Part shown: positions 26,355 to 36,388 of the stretch, piece after piece
How the letters are laid out: the number at the start of each line of letters is the position of its first letter
Position numbering within the stretch: position 1 is the stretch's first letter
IMG/VR virus record: IMGVR_UViG_3300027985_000282
Location: 1-64,000 of that record
Length of the DNA: 64,000 nt
From: a virus
Direction: 5' to 3' (one strand)
Program-made: the position numbers and the translations under genes
Notes under the pieces: generated by a model
Database searches by the model: none
The model's input: the letters and a program-made list of their open reading frames with translations, nothing else
What the model was told of the DNA's origin: nothing

Positions 26355-27026
26355 ATGGAGCAAGTACAACAACCTAATTACTTTATGCTGTTTATGCAGA
26401 ACCTGCAAGACGCTACAAAGCTTAAGTATGACAAAGAGCAGAGAGTTGAAGATAGAGCATTGCAAAAGACGCAACTAGAAGAAACAGCAAGGCATAACAA
26501 GTCTGTAGAGGAGCTGAATAAAACTCAGATGGATAAAGAGTTTTTAATGCGATCAATGGATTATGCACTTAATCAGGAGAATGCACGCTTTAACCAGTAT
26601 ATAAACGTTGAGAAGCTTAAAGCAGAGCAAGACTATAATAAGAGCATGATAGGCATAAAGAACAGGGAACTAGGATTAGCTAGCGACCAGTTCAAATACA
26701 ATAAGTATATCACAGGTAAAGAGATGGAGACTGTTGCTTTAGGTGCTTATGCTGCTAACATTGATGCATCTAATAAGATAAGGCAAGATCATCCATACAC
26801 TGAATTCGGTACATATGACTTTGAAATAAACGGCAAGACACTTACGTTTAATCTACCTAAGCTCGGACAGTCGTCTAGAATATTCACAGTAGGAAACGAA
26901 TCGTACAAGAGTGATATTAGCAATAAGCTAAGCAGGCAACCGTACCCAAGACCATACAACTACCCTTGGGGACTAGCATTTCAACAGTATCCTACATATA
27001 ATCCTTACGATGTTGGAGGTAAGTAA
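26355..27026 (+). CDS. Coiled-coil internal virion protein candidate
   Basis: A 223-residue protein, strongly helical and charged from residues 20 to 110 (KEQRVEDRALQKTQLEETAR and so on), with a Tyr/Pro-rich C-terminus. There is no membrane segment. It lies between a channel-like small protein and a 404-residue protein with Gly/Ala-rich hydrophobic stretches, in an arrangement like T7 gp14-gp15-gp16. It may form part of a periplasmic conduit or bind the portal inside the head. Confidence 0.5.
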   Translation: MEQVQQPNYFMLFMQNLQDATKLKYDKEQRVEDRALQKTQLEETARHNKSVEELNKTQMDKEFLMRSMDYALNQENARFNQYINVEKLKAEQDYNKSMIGIKNRELGLASDQFKYNKYITGKEMETVALGAYAANIDASNKIRQDHPYTEFGTYDFEINGKTLTFNLPKLGQSSRIFTVGNESYKSDISNKLSRQPYPRPYNYPWGLAFQQYPTYNPYDVGGK

Positions 27027-28240
27027 TGAAAGCAAAGATACTCAGCACAATAGCTGGAGTATTCGCATCTGGAGCAATAAGTGCGTTTAATAGAGATATG
27101 GAGAGATTCATTGCTAAGCATCTAGTATCTGGCGACACAGAAACAGAGAAGAGAAGCAAGGCTAAGTCTGTTATGAATATCGCTGGAGCTGCTGCTAATC
27201 TAGCAGTGGAAATCCCTTCTGCTATTGGAGGTACGGCATTAGCATTCGGTGCTCCTGGTATAGGGACTGCAATAGGTGTACCGTTAACCGCTTACGGATA
27301 TTATGGCTCTGGAAAGAGCCTTATATCTATATATGACAGCATAGCTACATTTGGAGAGTTGCCTGTCAATGACAAACCACTACAGCAATCGAAGTCGTAT
27401 ACAGAACTAGACATTGACACAGCTAAGACTATAATAACAACTAAAGAGGATAAGATGGCTAAAGAAGGTTCTGGACTAGCAGCGTTTGAAGACGCTGGAG
27501 GAGATGACGCTCCAGAAAAGAAAGAGCAGAAAAACAATGATGTTATGAGTGTTGTTGAGCAGATATTATCTAAATCTGACGAGATAAAGTCTGCATTACT
27601 TGAGACTCTCAAGACTCCTGATGTAGACAAAGCAAGAGTTGACACACTGTATAATAGTTGGAAACAAACAGCATCTGTAGGAGCATCATCTGCGTTAGTA
27701 GGTTCTATACTGATGCTCAGAAAAGATGGTAATGCTGGTGCTGAAATGTATAAGACTGGCATGCTACTGAATGAGCAAGCTTTACAAAAAGCATCAGCTA
27801 TAATGTCTGCATTCTCTTCTAAAGATAGAAACGCTCAACTGTTCTTACGTAAAGAGTTAGGGGATTTAGAGGCTATGGGTGTTGATTCGCAACATGTTGC
27901 TAATGTTGCTAACTCATTGCAAACTATTATGCATCAAACAAACAGCTCTATAGCTCAGATAATTAAAGATCGTACAAGTGACGATCCTATTAAAAGAGCT
28001 AAAGGATTGTTATCTATATACAGTGCACAAGCAAATGTATCTTTGCAAGCATTGAAGAATGCGTATCAAATGGCTAAGAATAACATTATAAGTAAAGCAG
28101 AGATTAAAGAGTATCAAGTAGCGTATAAGGAAGCTTTAGACAGCTATAATAAAGTACAAGCTGTTTTCCGCCCTACATTGCTAAAGGCATTCGAGTCTGG
28201 AGTGTTAAGTCCTGAAGATATTGAAGAGCTTACACCTTAA
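27026..28240 (+). CDS. Internal virion protein candidate with membrane-active region
   Basis: A 404-residue protein whose start overlaps the previous stop (TAATG) with GGAGG upstream. Residues about 45-95 are a Gly/Ala-rich hydrophobic region that could insert in a membrane. Residues 150-404 are largely helical and coiled. It has no known enzymatic motif. Its place directly before the giant polymerase-like gene suggests it is ejected with it. Confidence 0.5.
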   Translation: MKAKILSTIAGVFASGAISAFNRDMERFIAKHLVSGDTETEKRSKAKSVMNIAGAAANLAVEIPSAIGGTALAFGAPGIGTAIGVPLTAYGYYGSGKSLISIYDSIATFGELPVNDKPLQQSKSYTELDIDTAKTIITTKEDKMAKEGSGLAAFEDAGGDDAPEKKEQKNNDVMSVVEQILSKSDEIKSALLETLKTPDVDKARVDTLYNSWKQTASVGASSALVGSILMLRKDGNAGAEMYKTGMLLNEQALQKASAIMSAFSSKDRNAQLFLRKELGDLEAMGVDSQHVANVANSLQTIMHQTNSSIAQIIKDRTSDDPIKRAKGLLSIYSAQANVSLQALKNAYQMAKNNIISKAEIKEYQVAYKEALDSYNKVQAVFRPTLLKAFESGVLSPEDIEELTP

Positions 28241-28260
28241 AATACATAATAGGAGATTTG

Positions 28261-31200
28261 ATGAATCCTAGTGAGTTTATATTAGAGCATAAAGATAATA
28301 TCATGAAGCTCTACAATACTGATCTTGAAGACATGCGTAAAAGCATGTCTTTGTATCAAAGCAACGATTACAACGATGTGCGGTTAACTCACCTAGTTAA
28401 TCAGTTCGATGTAATAGATGGCGAGCTGGAAGGTGCATTATCTAAGCATATAGATAGTAATAGCGACAAAGTTGCATTTATGGTAGCTTCTAAATATGAA
28501 GCCTTCCTAAGTGATGCAAAGAAAGCATCTAAGAAGGTTAAACGTGAGCGATTAAGCATTGTACAGAAGAATATAGCAGAGTTAAGTGACTATTCTCCTG
28601 ATAAGAAGGATAACTATGTAATGGCGTTACAAGCTGTAGGGTCTATCAATGAAGACTTGAGTTATGGAACGTTCGGAGTTAGCACAACTGTAGATCATCC
28701 ATTTGCTGTATCAGATAGTATAATTAGTAGGGTATTTAGTCGTGCTACTGATTTCACTATGACTGGTAATGCTTTCGCAGCGTTAGGAGCTGACCCTCTG
28801 CAAAGAGACGCAGCTATATACAATGAAGCACTTATGCAAGGTGTAATTAAGGAAAGTTCATTTGGAAGCATGTTTGAGACTACTGCGTCAATAGCATTAG
28901 GTGTCGCAATGGGAACTGCTGAACGTATAGCAGGTGGAGCATTAGTTAATAAAACACTTAAGAATCCAGCTATTAAAAACCTGTTTCCTTCTAAATACAA
29001 CAGAGCCATTCCTGTAGAACAAGCGTCGTACAGTAAATTGCAAAATGTTATCAGCTCTGTAGGAAGTATAGCAAAGAATGAGTATACTAGACAAGCTATA
29101 TACGGAGGAACGCTTGCTGCTCTGCAAGCTGTTAATGATGATGAAGGTCTTACAAAGCAACTTGGGTTGTTTAGTAGTGAAACATGGGCTGACGCTATAC
29201 AAGCTGGAGTTGCATACGCTGCTGGAACCGCAATATCTAATAAGTGGATAATGCCTGCTATTACTAAGAAAGCAGCACCATTCATTAAAAGATTTACAGA
29301 TGAGTTTGACATGGCTATACAACAAGGTGAGAAGACTGCTGCTAAAAGCGTATTAGAAAAGCTCGTTGTTAAAGCTGATGAATGGGCTAAAACAGCTACT
29401 GATAGGCAAGCTATATCATACTTAAAAGCGAATATAGACAACGTTGCATCTAAAGTTGCTACTACAGAAAACGTTTCTGGCATTATGTCTAAGTTCTTCG
29501 TATCATCATATGCTGGCAATCAGGCTAGTGCATTAAGTTGGCATAGCTTAGGAGCATTAACAGATACTGCTGTTGATTATGCATTAGATGTTGCATCCGT
29601 TAACATGTTAGAGTCTATTACGAATGGAGGATTATTTTCTCCAAGTACTATAGCTATGTTTAAATGGAAAGAAGGTGACTGGAGAAGCAACTTAGAAGGT
29701 GTTGGAATTAACATTCTGCATAGACTTAGTGGAAAAGCTTCTGCTAAAGCAGCTGGACTTGCATTCAATCTCAACATCGATAGACGCTCAGGAATAGTAG
29801 GTGAAGCCGGCACTACAGATTGGATAGCTAAAGAGGCTAAGGAAAATAACTGGGTGTACTCAGACACTGCTAAAATGTATACTCACCTATATAATCTCTT
29901 TATAGGAAATGACATGAAGAGATTAGATACGTACATCAGGAGTGTATCTCCTAATTCATCACTAAGCGAGTTTATATCAGACAAGTTAGATACTCATAAA
30001 TTAGTAATGGCTGCTGCTTTTGCTGAGTATGCTAAGACTAAGAGTAAGGTTGCTCTATCTGGGTATGAATTAAAACGAACTGAACAGTTTAACAATGTGT
30101 TTGAGTCTATAAGTAAAGTTAATATAGATAGTGCTGCATTGATAGATTCTATAGTTGATACTACTCATACTGACGTTGCAAAGATAGAGTTTAACAATGA
30201 GGATCCTATAGCGTTTGGAAGTCGTGTTGCTGATAAACTTACAGAGGATATAGCAGTTAATAAACTAGAAGGTAAAACACGTTTTGCTCTTACAGAGTCT
30301 GATAGTGATAGACTGTCTATGTCATTATCAACATTGTTACGTGGTTTCGTAGTAGATAATACTGATGAGACTCAGGCGTTTTACTCTGCTGTTATACGTG
30401 GAATAGAAAAGAACCTTATCAACAAAGCTATTAAGGCTGATTCATCTGAACAAGCAAGACCTGTATCTCTTAGTGATATTTCAGGTATAGCATTCTTGGA
30501 TATAAAGCGTACAGCTCAGTCAATACCAAGAGACGCATTCGTTGCTGAGCATATAAAGCTAAGAGAATTGTTAAATTCTGATGATATTAAAAAGACAGCA
30601 TCTATAGGAGATGTTGTGTCTAAAGAGTCTATATCAAATGCTGTAGAGATGATTACTCTGTTAAAGAACAAAGAAGTCAACGATGCTGTTAATACAGCGT
30701 TACAAAACACAAGCGTAATACCTCGTATGATGCGTATAGATTTAGATATAGTGAAAGACTTATCTGATAAGTTAAGTGCTGATACGCATAGTGTAGGCGA
30801 AATACGTACAGCAATTGTTAGCAATCCATCACGTATACGTGAGCTTGTTAATGCTGCAGTTGATACGTATGTAAAGCGTATAGAGAATCTGACAGTGCAG
30901 ATAGAAAAGGGAAATAAACCGTCTACAAGTGAATCGTCTGAATTAGCTGCTACAGCTATCAAGCTAATACACATCACACAAAATGCTGGAATTCCTGATG
31001 TAGATGTGTTGAAGCGAGTTGATAATGCACTGCAGAATAATATGGTACGTACAGCAATAGAAGGTATTATGGATAGTAATACAATGGGCAATGCGTTAGC
31101 CTCGTATGCAGACGTTGCAAAGTATATAAGTACAGCTGGATATAGCAATGTAATTGTTGACCTTATAGGATTGGCAGGAAGTTACAATATAGCATCTAAT

Positions 31201-34200
31201 AGTGTTAATGCTCTTATACTAAATACTGTTAGAGGATATATTAGTAGTGCAGTACATTCTGAATTTAGTGGCAAGTTTGGTGCTTTGCGTACTAATTGGT
31301 TAGCAGATTTTGCTATGAATTCATCAGACTCAGTAGGATTCTTACGTGAATTTACATACGACGGTAAGCAGACTAGTATAGACGGTGTTGAAGTTAGCAA
31401 CGCTCCTTTGATGTTTAACGACATAGTATATAAAGTACTTAATGGTGATGCTCTTACAGATGATGAAGCTAAGTTTGCGTCTGCATACGTAGAAGCGAAG
31501 CGAGGTATTGCAGAAATGTTCAAGCTAGGAACAGTAGACAAACAAGATGAATCTATTAAGGCTGGAAACGTCGAACTATCTTTGCAGGGCAATGGTTTTG
31601 CTATAAATGTTAAGAAGTATACGCAGATAGATCCTACTGATACTCCAGCGTTAAGAGCTAAGATTCTTGAGGGATTTGCTCCTATACGTGAAGACGTTTC
31701 AAATGTTGATAACCGTATGGTATCAGAGAAGTCCATGTTTGAACTTAATGGCTCTAGTTACACAGTAGACGATGTTATACGTAGGCTAGAGAAGAGTACG
31801 AATAGTGATATAAGTATTAAAGATGCTGTTAGACTAGTATACCAGAATGGAGTAGACGTTGAATCTCGTGTGAAAGCATTGATAACTAGTCTACTGCCTA
31901 AAAATATAAGCATAACTAGTGATGTTAAGTATGGAATGTCTGATAATGATATAACTGTATTATCTAAGCAGCTTATAAAACAAGCATCATTTCAGAACGT
32001 TGCGTCTCTTACACTAGATAGAATGCAAGACGGTAAGCTCAAGAATCTAAGCATATCGTATGAGAATCAAGATACATCATTTGACAACTATGAAGGCATG
32101 CGTACAATCAACATTGGTATAGACGATGAACTGAAACAAAGAATCTCATCAGCTACAACAGCTACAGAGTTTAATACTCTTACAACAGAGCTTGCAAAGA
32201 TAGGTATTCACAATGTAGGAGCCAAAGGAAATACTACTGACCCTATATTTGTATACATAGATGAAACTAGACCAGACGGTTCAATACCTGCAAGAGTTAT
32301 AAGAAAAGCAGCTAAACAGTTGTCTGATAGAATGGTGAATATGTCGTTAGACCCAGAAGATTCTAAACTTCTTTCTAAACTATCTACAGCTCTATCAAAA
32401 GACGGGTTAGATTATGCTGCAATGATTAAAGAGTTATCTGCTTATGCCACTGATAGACTAGCAATGCTTAAAGAGCTTGGGCTGACTAAAGTTAAGGTAG
32501 CGTCTAAAAACAACGAAACTGTGGAGTTGTTTAAGAAGAACAGTGCAACTGGTAAGAGTCCTATTGAGTCATATGCTGATAGTGTTACAGAGATATATCT
32601 CAAATATGCTGAAACTATTCCAGAAGAGGTTAAGAGTTTATTAGATGAAGTGCAGAGAATAACAGACCCCAAAGAGACTGAGACACTTATGGCGTTAAAG
32701 GAACGGATCAACTCAAAAGCTCAATCTCTTTTTTCTATTCTAAAAGTAGATCAGCTAACAGAAACTGACAAAGCTCAGTTAGATGCGTATGTGCAAAGTT
32801 ACGAAGCTGTTAACGTATATAGCAACCTTAAAGACGCTAAAGATGTTTACACCAACGAAGCTGTTAAGTCTATAGCTAATCTTGAGAAGTATATAAGTAT
32901 GTTATCAGGGCTGCGTAGCGACGATGACAGAGCTAAGGTACTGCTTACTTTCCTTGGTTATGGCAAAGCTGCATTGCATGAGACTAAACTACAAAAGCGT
33001 AGCTCATATCTTACCAACTCAAGATGGTTAAAGAGTGATGGTGACTACATCTCTAAAGATGTAGAGAATATGTTCCTAGATATAGCTCGTGATACAAAGA
33101 TTTATATAACTGCTACAGGTGGTGATGGAGCAATGGCTATTCCAAAGAGTATTCTAGGCAAGCTTTCGATAGCAACAGACATGACAATAGGTAAGCTAGT
33201 AAGCAATTCAGAGTTTGGAGGAATGAAGATCAATGCTATAACGTCAGAACGTCTTGCTAAAAGCGGCATCTTATACGGTACTAATATAGACGCTTCTAAG
33301 AGCGTTTTTATAGATATGTCTGTATGGAAGACTGTATATCCAGAGCTATTAAGCAGCATACAGTCAGTAGATGGCAATGATTATATATATGAGTTATCTG
33401 GATTCAATGTCTGGAACTCTGATAAAGCTATGCTTCTAGCGTCTATGACACTGCACTCTCCTACCAATACATTCTCTAAAGAGATGTCTAACATAGGTAC
33501 AGCTATAGCAAATAGCGGTTCATTAGCATCTACTATTTTTAGTGGTGCTTACATTGCAAGATATAAATCAAAAAATGAGTCGATTTCAGTGCCAGAAGGC
33601 TCGGATTTGCTCGATGTTTATAAGTGGCATAGAAAAGTTGCATCTAATATAAATATCGCTCAAAACAACCTCTCTGCAATGTCTAAAGTTTCAGAATTTA
33701 AAGGAAATCCTGATGTGCAAGTATTGAGTAAAGATCATGAATTGAATAAAAGTATTTTACCTAAAACTTCAATTCCTACTTACATTCTAGCCACAATGCT
33801 TGCGAAAGTTTACAACAATGCTGAATTGCCCAACGAACAACGAATACAAGCTAAAACGCTCGCTAAATCGCTATCGGAAACATTTGATTCTCAACAATTT
33901 GAACAATCAAAACTTAACAATGATGTACTATCAGCACTTAAGGTACTTAGTACAGGCAAGGACGCATTTATACAGTCATACACTGTAGGTGGAGAAACAG
34001 TATACATGGTTAACATGGTTAGATATCCAAGTGAGAGAGCTGGACAGAACTTCTCAGCATTGATAGTAGGAGTTCACAATGCTGGCTATGATACAGAGAT
34101 AAGTGACTTTCATTACAGAAAAGTACATGGAGGCGATTACGATGGTGATGCTATACAGATCATAGGACTTAGCACTAGCAACGTAAGAGAAGGAATGATT

Positions 34201-36387
34201 GATAGTAAGTTAATAGGTTCTCAGTCTGTAGGAAATGAAGTGATTATTAAGCAACTACAAGACGCTTACTATGATGCAGTTGCCACATTGCAAGCAAACG
34301 CTACGTTTATGACTAAGGGTAGTATGTTTAACAACTTCTTACGTAGTCCTGGAACCGCAGTAGCTCCTAATGACTTTATGTCTTTTTACAGATGGGGCGT
34401 TAAGAGACTTGCAGTATTCAATGCTGGCGATAGCAACAAGTCTGCTAATACCAGAAACAACTTCTTTGACTCTGTAAAGAAGGCATTGCATATAGATCCT
34501 CTAATAATAGAGAACAAACCTCTAATAACTAATATTAGTAACTATTCGTTTGGTCATCATGGTTCTAACAGAAGAGTGGTTGTGTTCTCAGGCTCCTCAA
34601 ACCCTGTAAACGATGTAGATAAGCTTACACTGCATTATACAGTGAGTGATGTAATAGCTCTGCCTGCTGGCAAAGAGTATGTAGATAAGAATGGTAGAAC
34701 TTACACAGCGTTTAGTGGGTTAGACGCAGAGGGAGCAACTGTTACGCACATAGTGATGTTTGATAACGAAGAAGGACAAGCGTTGTCGTCAGGTGCTATC
34801 GTTAAGCGACAAATAGCATACAATGATGAGATGTATGCGTCTACAAGAAACAGTAGATTTGAAGCACTTGATGCATACTTAAAAGGATATATCGAAAGAG
34901 TAGACAATGGAACTGAAAGTCCTGCAGACAATCTATTGAGATACTCAACAGAGCAACAGATCATAGAGACTGCAAACGCTATTGGTGTTAACAACATGAA
35001 GAATAACACGCTTAGTTATGTAGCACAGATAATATCAGACCCTTCTAAGTATAAAGACTTTGCAGCTCTTATGTCTACTGCATTAGAAATGCCTTCTGCT
35101 CTAGCAGTTAAGCACGGTGGAAACTTCAACGGTATACCGTATAGAGTTTCATTCGATGCTGGTCTCAACGACAAGATACAAGAGTTTTACTCTGGTAGTA
35201 TAGGTAAGTACGCATACGATGCTGCTGTGAAGAGTACAATGTATGATATACGTAATGGAGTTGCTGGCATATCTGACAATGAGTTTAATAGCCTGAAGAA
35301 GCTTATAGGAAATGCAACAGCTACTGATGATGAGGTCGTTGCTGGTATCAGAGCCGCACAGAAAGCTTATCAACTTGAATTGCACTCAGAGACAACAATG
35401 CCTATGATTGTACGTATAAATGCATATAAAATAGCTAAAGCATATAATGCATCACAGGACAATCTTAACAACCACATATCTAAAGTCATTAGCTATGCTG
35501 GAGATGATCTTAAAGCGTTTATACGTAGCAATATGCCAAGTGACGAGATAGATCCTTTCATGTCTGTAAGAAGCATTAAAGGTAGTGATATTGATCCAGA
35601 GTCTGCAACTCCTGATAAGATTAGAGTTAAGAATCCTGTCGTATCATTACTATCATGGCACAGCATGTTAGAGACTTTCGATGGTATGTTATCACCTGTA
35701 TTCTCTAGTCATAGCAAGCAGAAGTTTCTGCGTATGTTACATAAAAGCACTGCTCGTTTCTATGGTGTAGGAATTACTGAGGACACATTCTATGCAGAGA
35801 TAGCTAGAGCTGCAAACTCTATTGGCGGTAGATACGCTAATTACTCAGCAGGAGATGTTAAGAGTATCCTTAATAAGCTTGGTCTGCATGTCGCAGATGA
35901 GAGAATCAATAAGATCACTGAAGACTTCATAGCTGAACAGATACTTAATGAAAGTACCAAAGGATTTGAGGCTGACATGGCTAAAGAGCTTATAGACCGT
36001 ATAAACACAGAAAAGCTTGATGCTGCTATTGTTCTTAAACAAGGTACTCATACACTGCAATTAAATAAGCTACTTAATCTGTTTAGCAAGTATACAAAGC
36101 CTAGTATCAACGACTCTAATGAAGCTGACAAGCGTCAAATACTAGATGTTTTCCAAGCACTAGTTACAAGAATGACTCATCATCAGCAAGTTGCTTCTCA
36201 GTTATATGCAAATGGGTTAACAGATATGACTACTAGGTATCTTGATATGAATAGCATTGATATACTTGGGTTAGAGTCTATAGAGACTGAACGTATGCAA
36301 CATAAGCACTTAATGAAGAATGCATCTGTTGAGATACAGCGTAAAATAGCTGATACTCAGTACAAGAATTTAACATGTAAGGAGTAA
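28261..36387 (+). CDS. Giant virion protein with double-psi beta-barrel RNA polymerase motif
   Basis: A 2708-residue protein with AGGAG at 28251-28255 before the ATG (an in-frame TTG at 28258 is rejected). The key feature is GGDYDGDAIQI, with DYDGD at residues 1959-1963. DxDGD is the metal-binding catalytic loop of multi-subunit RNA polymerase beta' (DFDGD), YonO-type and crAss-like single-chain polymerases, and RdRP. RYPSE at 1921-1925 matches the conserved R-x-P upstream of this loop. Lysine-containing strands at about 1600-1700 (TGGDGAMAIPKSILGK) could belong to the other barrel, but this is not certain. The N-terminal 500 residues have Ala/Gly-rich hydrophobic segments (ASIALGVAMG and others), compatible with membrane passage. 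Between 500 and 1500 it is mainly helical. It sits among probable ejection proteins, so it is probably packaged and injected to transcribe early genes. Residues about 1761-1887 use codons unlike the rest. It could be catalytically inactive; only activity tests would tell. Confidence 0.62.
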   Translation: MNPSEFILEHKDNIMKLYNTDLEDMRKSMSLYQSNDYNDVRLTHLVNQFDVIDGELEGALSKHIDSNSDKVAFMVASKYEAFLSDAKKASKKVKRERLSIVQKNIAELSDYSPDKKDNYVMALQAVGSINEDLSYGTFGVSTTVDHPFAVSDSIISRVFSRATDFTMTGNAFAALGADPLQRDAAIYNEALMQGVIKESSFGSMFETTASIALGVAMGTAERIAGGALVNKTLKNPAIKNLFPSKYNRAIPVEQASYSKLQNVISSVGSIAKNEYTRQAIYGGTLAALQAVNDDEGLTKQLGLFSSETWADAIQAGVAYAAGTAISNKWIMPAITKKAAPFIKRFTDEFDMAIQQGEKTAAKSVLEKLVVKADEWAKTATDRQAISYLKANIDNVASKVATTENVSGIMSKFFVSSYAGNQASALSWHSLGALTDTAVDYALDVASVNMLESITNGGLFSPSTIAMFKWKEGDWRSNLEGVGINILHRLSGKASAKAAGLAFNLNIDRRSGIVGEAGTTDWIAKEAKENNWVYSDTAKMYTHLYNLFIGNDMKRLDTYIRSVSPNSSLSEFISDKLDTHKLVMAAAFAEYAKTKSKVALSGYELKRTEQFNNVFESISKVNIDSAALIDSIVDTTHTDVAKIEFNNEDPIAFGSRVADKLTEDIAVNKLEGKTRFALTESDSDRLSMSLSTLLRGFVVDNTDETQAFYSAVIRGIEKNLINKAIKADSSEQARPVSLSDISGIAFLDIKRTAQSIPRDAFVAEHIKLRELLNSDDIKKTASIGDVVSKESISNAVEMITLLKNKEVNDAVNTALQNTSVIPRMMRIDLDIVKDLSDKLSADTHSVGEIRTAIVSNPSRIRELVNAAVDTYVKRIENLTVQIEKGNKPSTSESSELAATAIKLIHITQNAGIPDVDVLKRVDNALQNNMVRTAIEGIMDSNTMGNALASYADVAKYISTAGYSNVIVDLIGLAGSYNIASNSVNALILNTVRGYISSAVHSEFSGKFGALRTNWLADFAMNSSDSVGFLREFTYDGKQTSIDGVEVSNAPLMFNDIVYKVLNGDALTDDEAKFASAYVEAKRGIAEMFKLGTVDKQDESIKAGNVELSLQGNGFAINVKKYTQIDPTDTPALRAKILEGFAPIREDVSNVDNRMVSEKSMFELNGSSYTVDDVIRRLEKSTNSDISIKDAVRLVYQNGVDVESRVKALITSLLPKNISITSDVKYGMSDNDITVLSKQLIKQASFQNVASLTLDRMQDGKLKNLSISYENQDTSFDNYEGMRTINIGIDDELKQRISSATTATEFNTLTTELAKIGIHNVGAKGNTTDPIFVYIDETRPDGSIPARVIRKAAKQLSDRMVNMSLDPEDSKLLSKLSTALSKDGLDYAAMIKELSAYATDRLAMLKELGLTKVKVASKNNETVELFKKNSATGKSPIESYADSVTEIYLKYAETIPEEVKSLLDEVQRITDPKETETLMALKERINSKAQSLFSILKVDQLTETDKAQLDAYVQSYEAVNVYSNLKDAKDVYTNEAVKSIANLEKYISMLSGLRSDDDRAKVLLTFLGYGKAALHETKLQKRSSYLTNSRWLKSDGDYISKDVENMFLDIARDTKIYITATGGDGAMAIPKSILGKLSIATDMTIGKLVSNSEFGGMKINAITSERLAKSGILYGTNIDASKSVFIDMSVWKTVYPELLSSIQSVDGNDYIYELSGFNVWNSDKAMLLASMTLHSPTNTFSKEMSNIGTAIANSGSLASTIFSGAYIARYKSKNESISVPEGSDLLDVYKWHRKVASNINIAQNNLSAMSKVSEFKGNPDVQVLSKDHELNKSILPKTSIPTYILATMLAKVYNNAELPNEQRIQAKTLAKSLSETFDSQQFEQSKLNNDVLSALKVLSTGKDAFIQSYTVGGETVYMVNMVRYPSERAGQNFSALIVGVHNAGYDTEISDFHYRKVHGGDYDGDAIQIIGLSTSNVREGMIDSKLIGSQSVGNEVIIKQLQDAYYDAVATLQANATFMTKGSMFNNFLRSPGTAVAPNDFMSFYRWGVKRLAVFNAGDSNKSANTRNNFFDSVKKALHIDPLIIENKPLITNISNYSFGHHGSNRRVVVFSGSSNPVNDVDKLTLHYTVSDVIALPAGKEYVDKNGRTYTAFSGLDAEGATVTHIVMFDNEEGQALSSGAIVKRQIAYNDEMYASTRNSRFEALDAYLKGYIERVDNGTESPADNLLRYSTEQQIIETANAIGVNNMKNNTLSYVAQIISDPSKYKDFAALMSTALEMPSALAVKHGGNFNGIPYRVSFDAGLNDKIQEFYSGSIGKYAYDAAVKSTMYDIRNGVAGISDNEFNSLKKLIGNATATDDEVVAGIRAAQKAYQLELHSETTMPMIVRINAYKIAKAYNASQDNLNNHISKVISYAGDDLKAFIRSNMPSDEIDPFMSVRSIKGSDIDPESATPDKIRVKNPVVSLLSWHSMLETFDGMLSPVFSSHSKQKFLRMLHKSTARFYGVGITEDTFYAEIARAANSIGGRYANYSAGDVKSILNKLGLHVADERINKITEDFIAEQILNESTKGFEADMAKELIDRINTEKLDAAIVLKQGTHTLQLNKLLNLFSKYTKPSINDSNEADKRQILDVFQALVTRMTHHQQVASQLYANGLTDMTTRYLDMNSIDILGLESIETERMQHKHLMKNASVEIQRKIADTQYKNLTCKE

Positions 36388-36388
36388 T

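Noticed and set aside
28258-28260. TTG as start of the giant protein
   Set aside because: The ATG at 28261 is correctly spaced from AGGAG at 28251; the TTG is directly in front and adds only one residue.
28695-29519. A 274-residue open frame on the minus strand inside the polymerase-like gene
   Set aside because: It lies wholly within the strongly coding plus-strand frame, has no ribosome binding site of the kind seen elsewhere, and its Ser/Ala/Leu-rich sequence is that of an antisense shadow.
28261-36387. T7/N4-type single-subunit RNA polymerase as an explanation of the giant gene
   Set aside because: I saw no T7-type catalytic motifs; the DxDGD motif instead belongs to the two-barrel polymerase superfamily.
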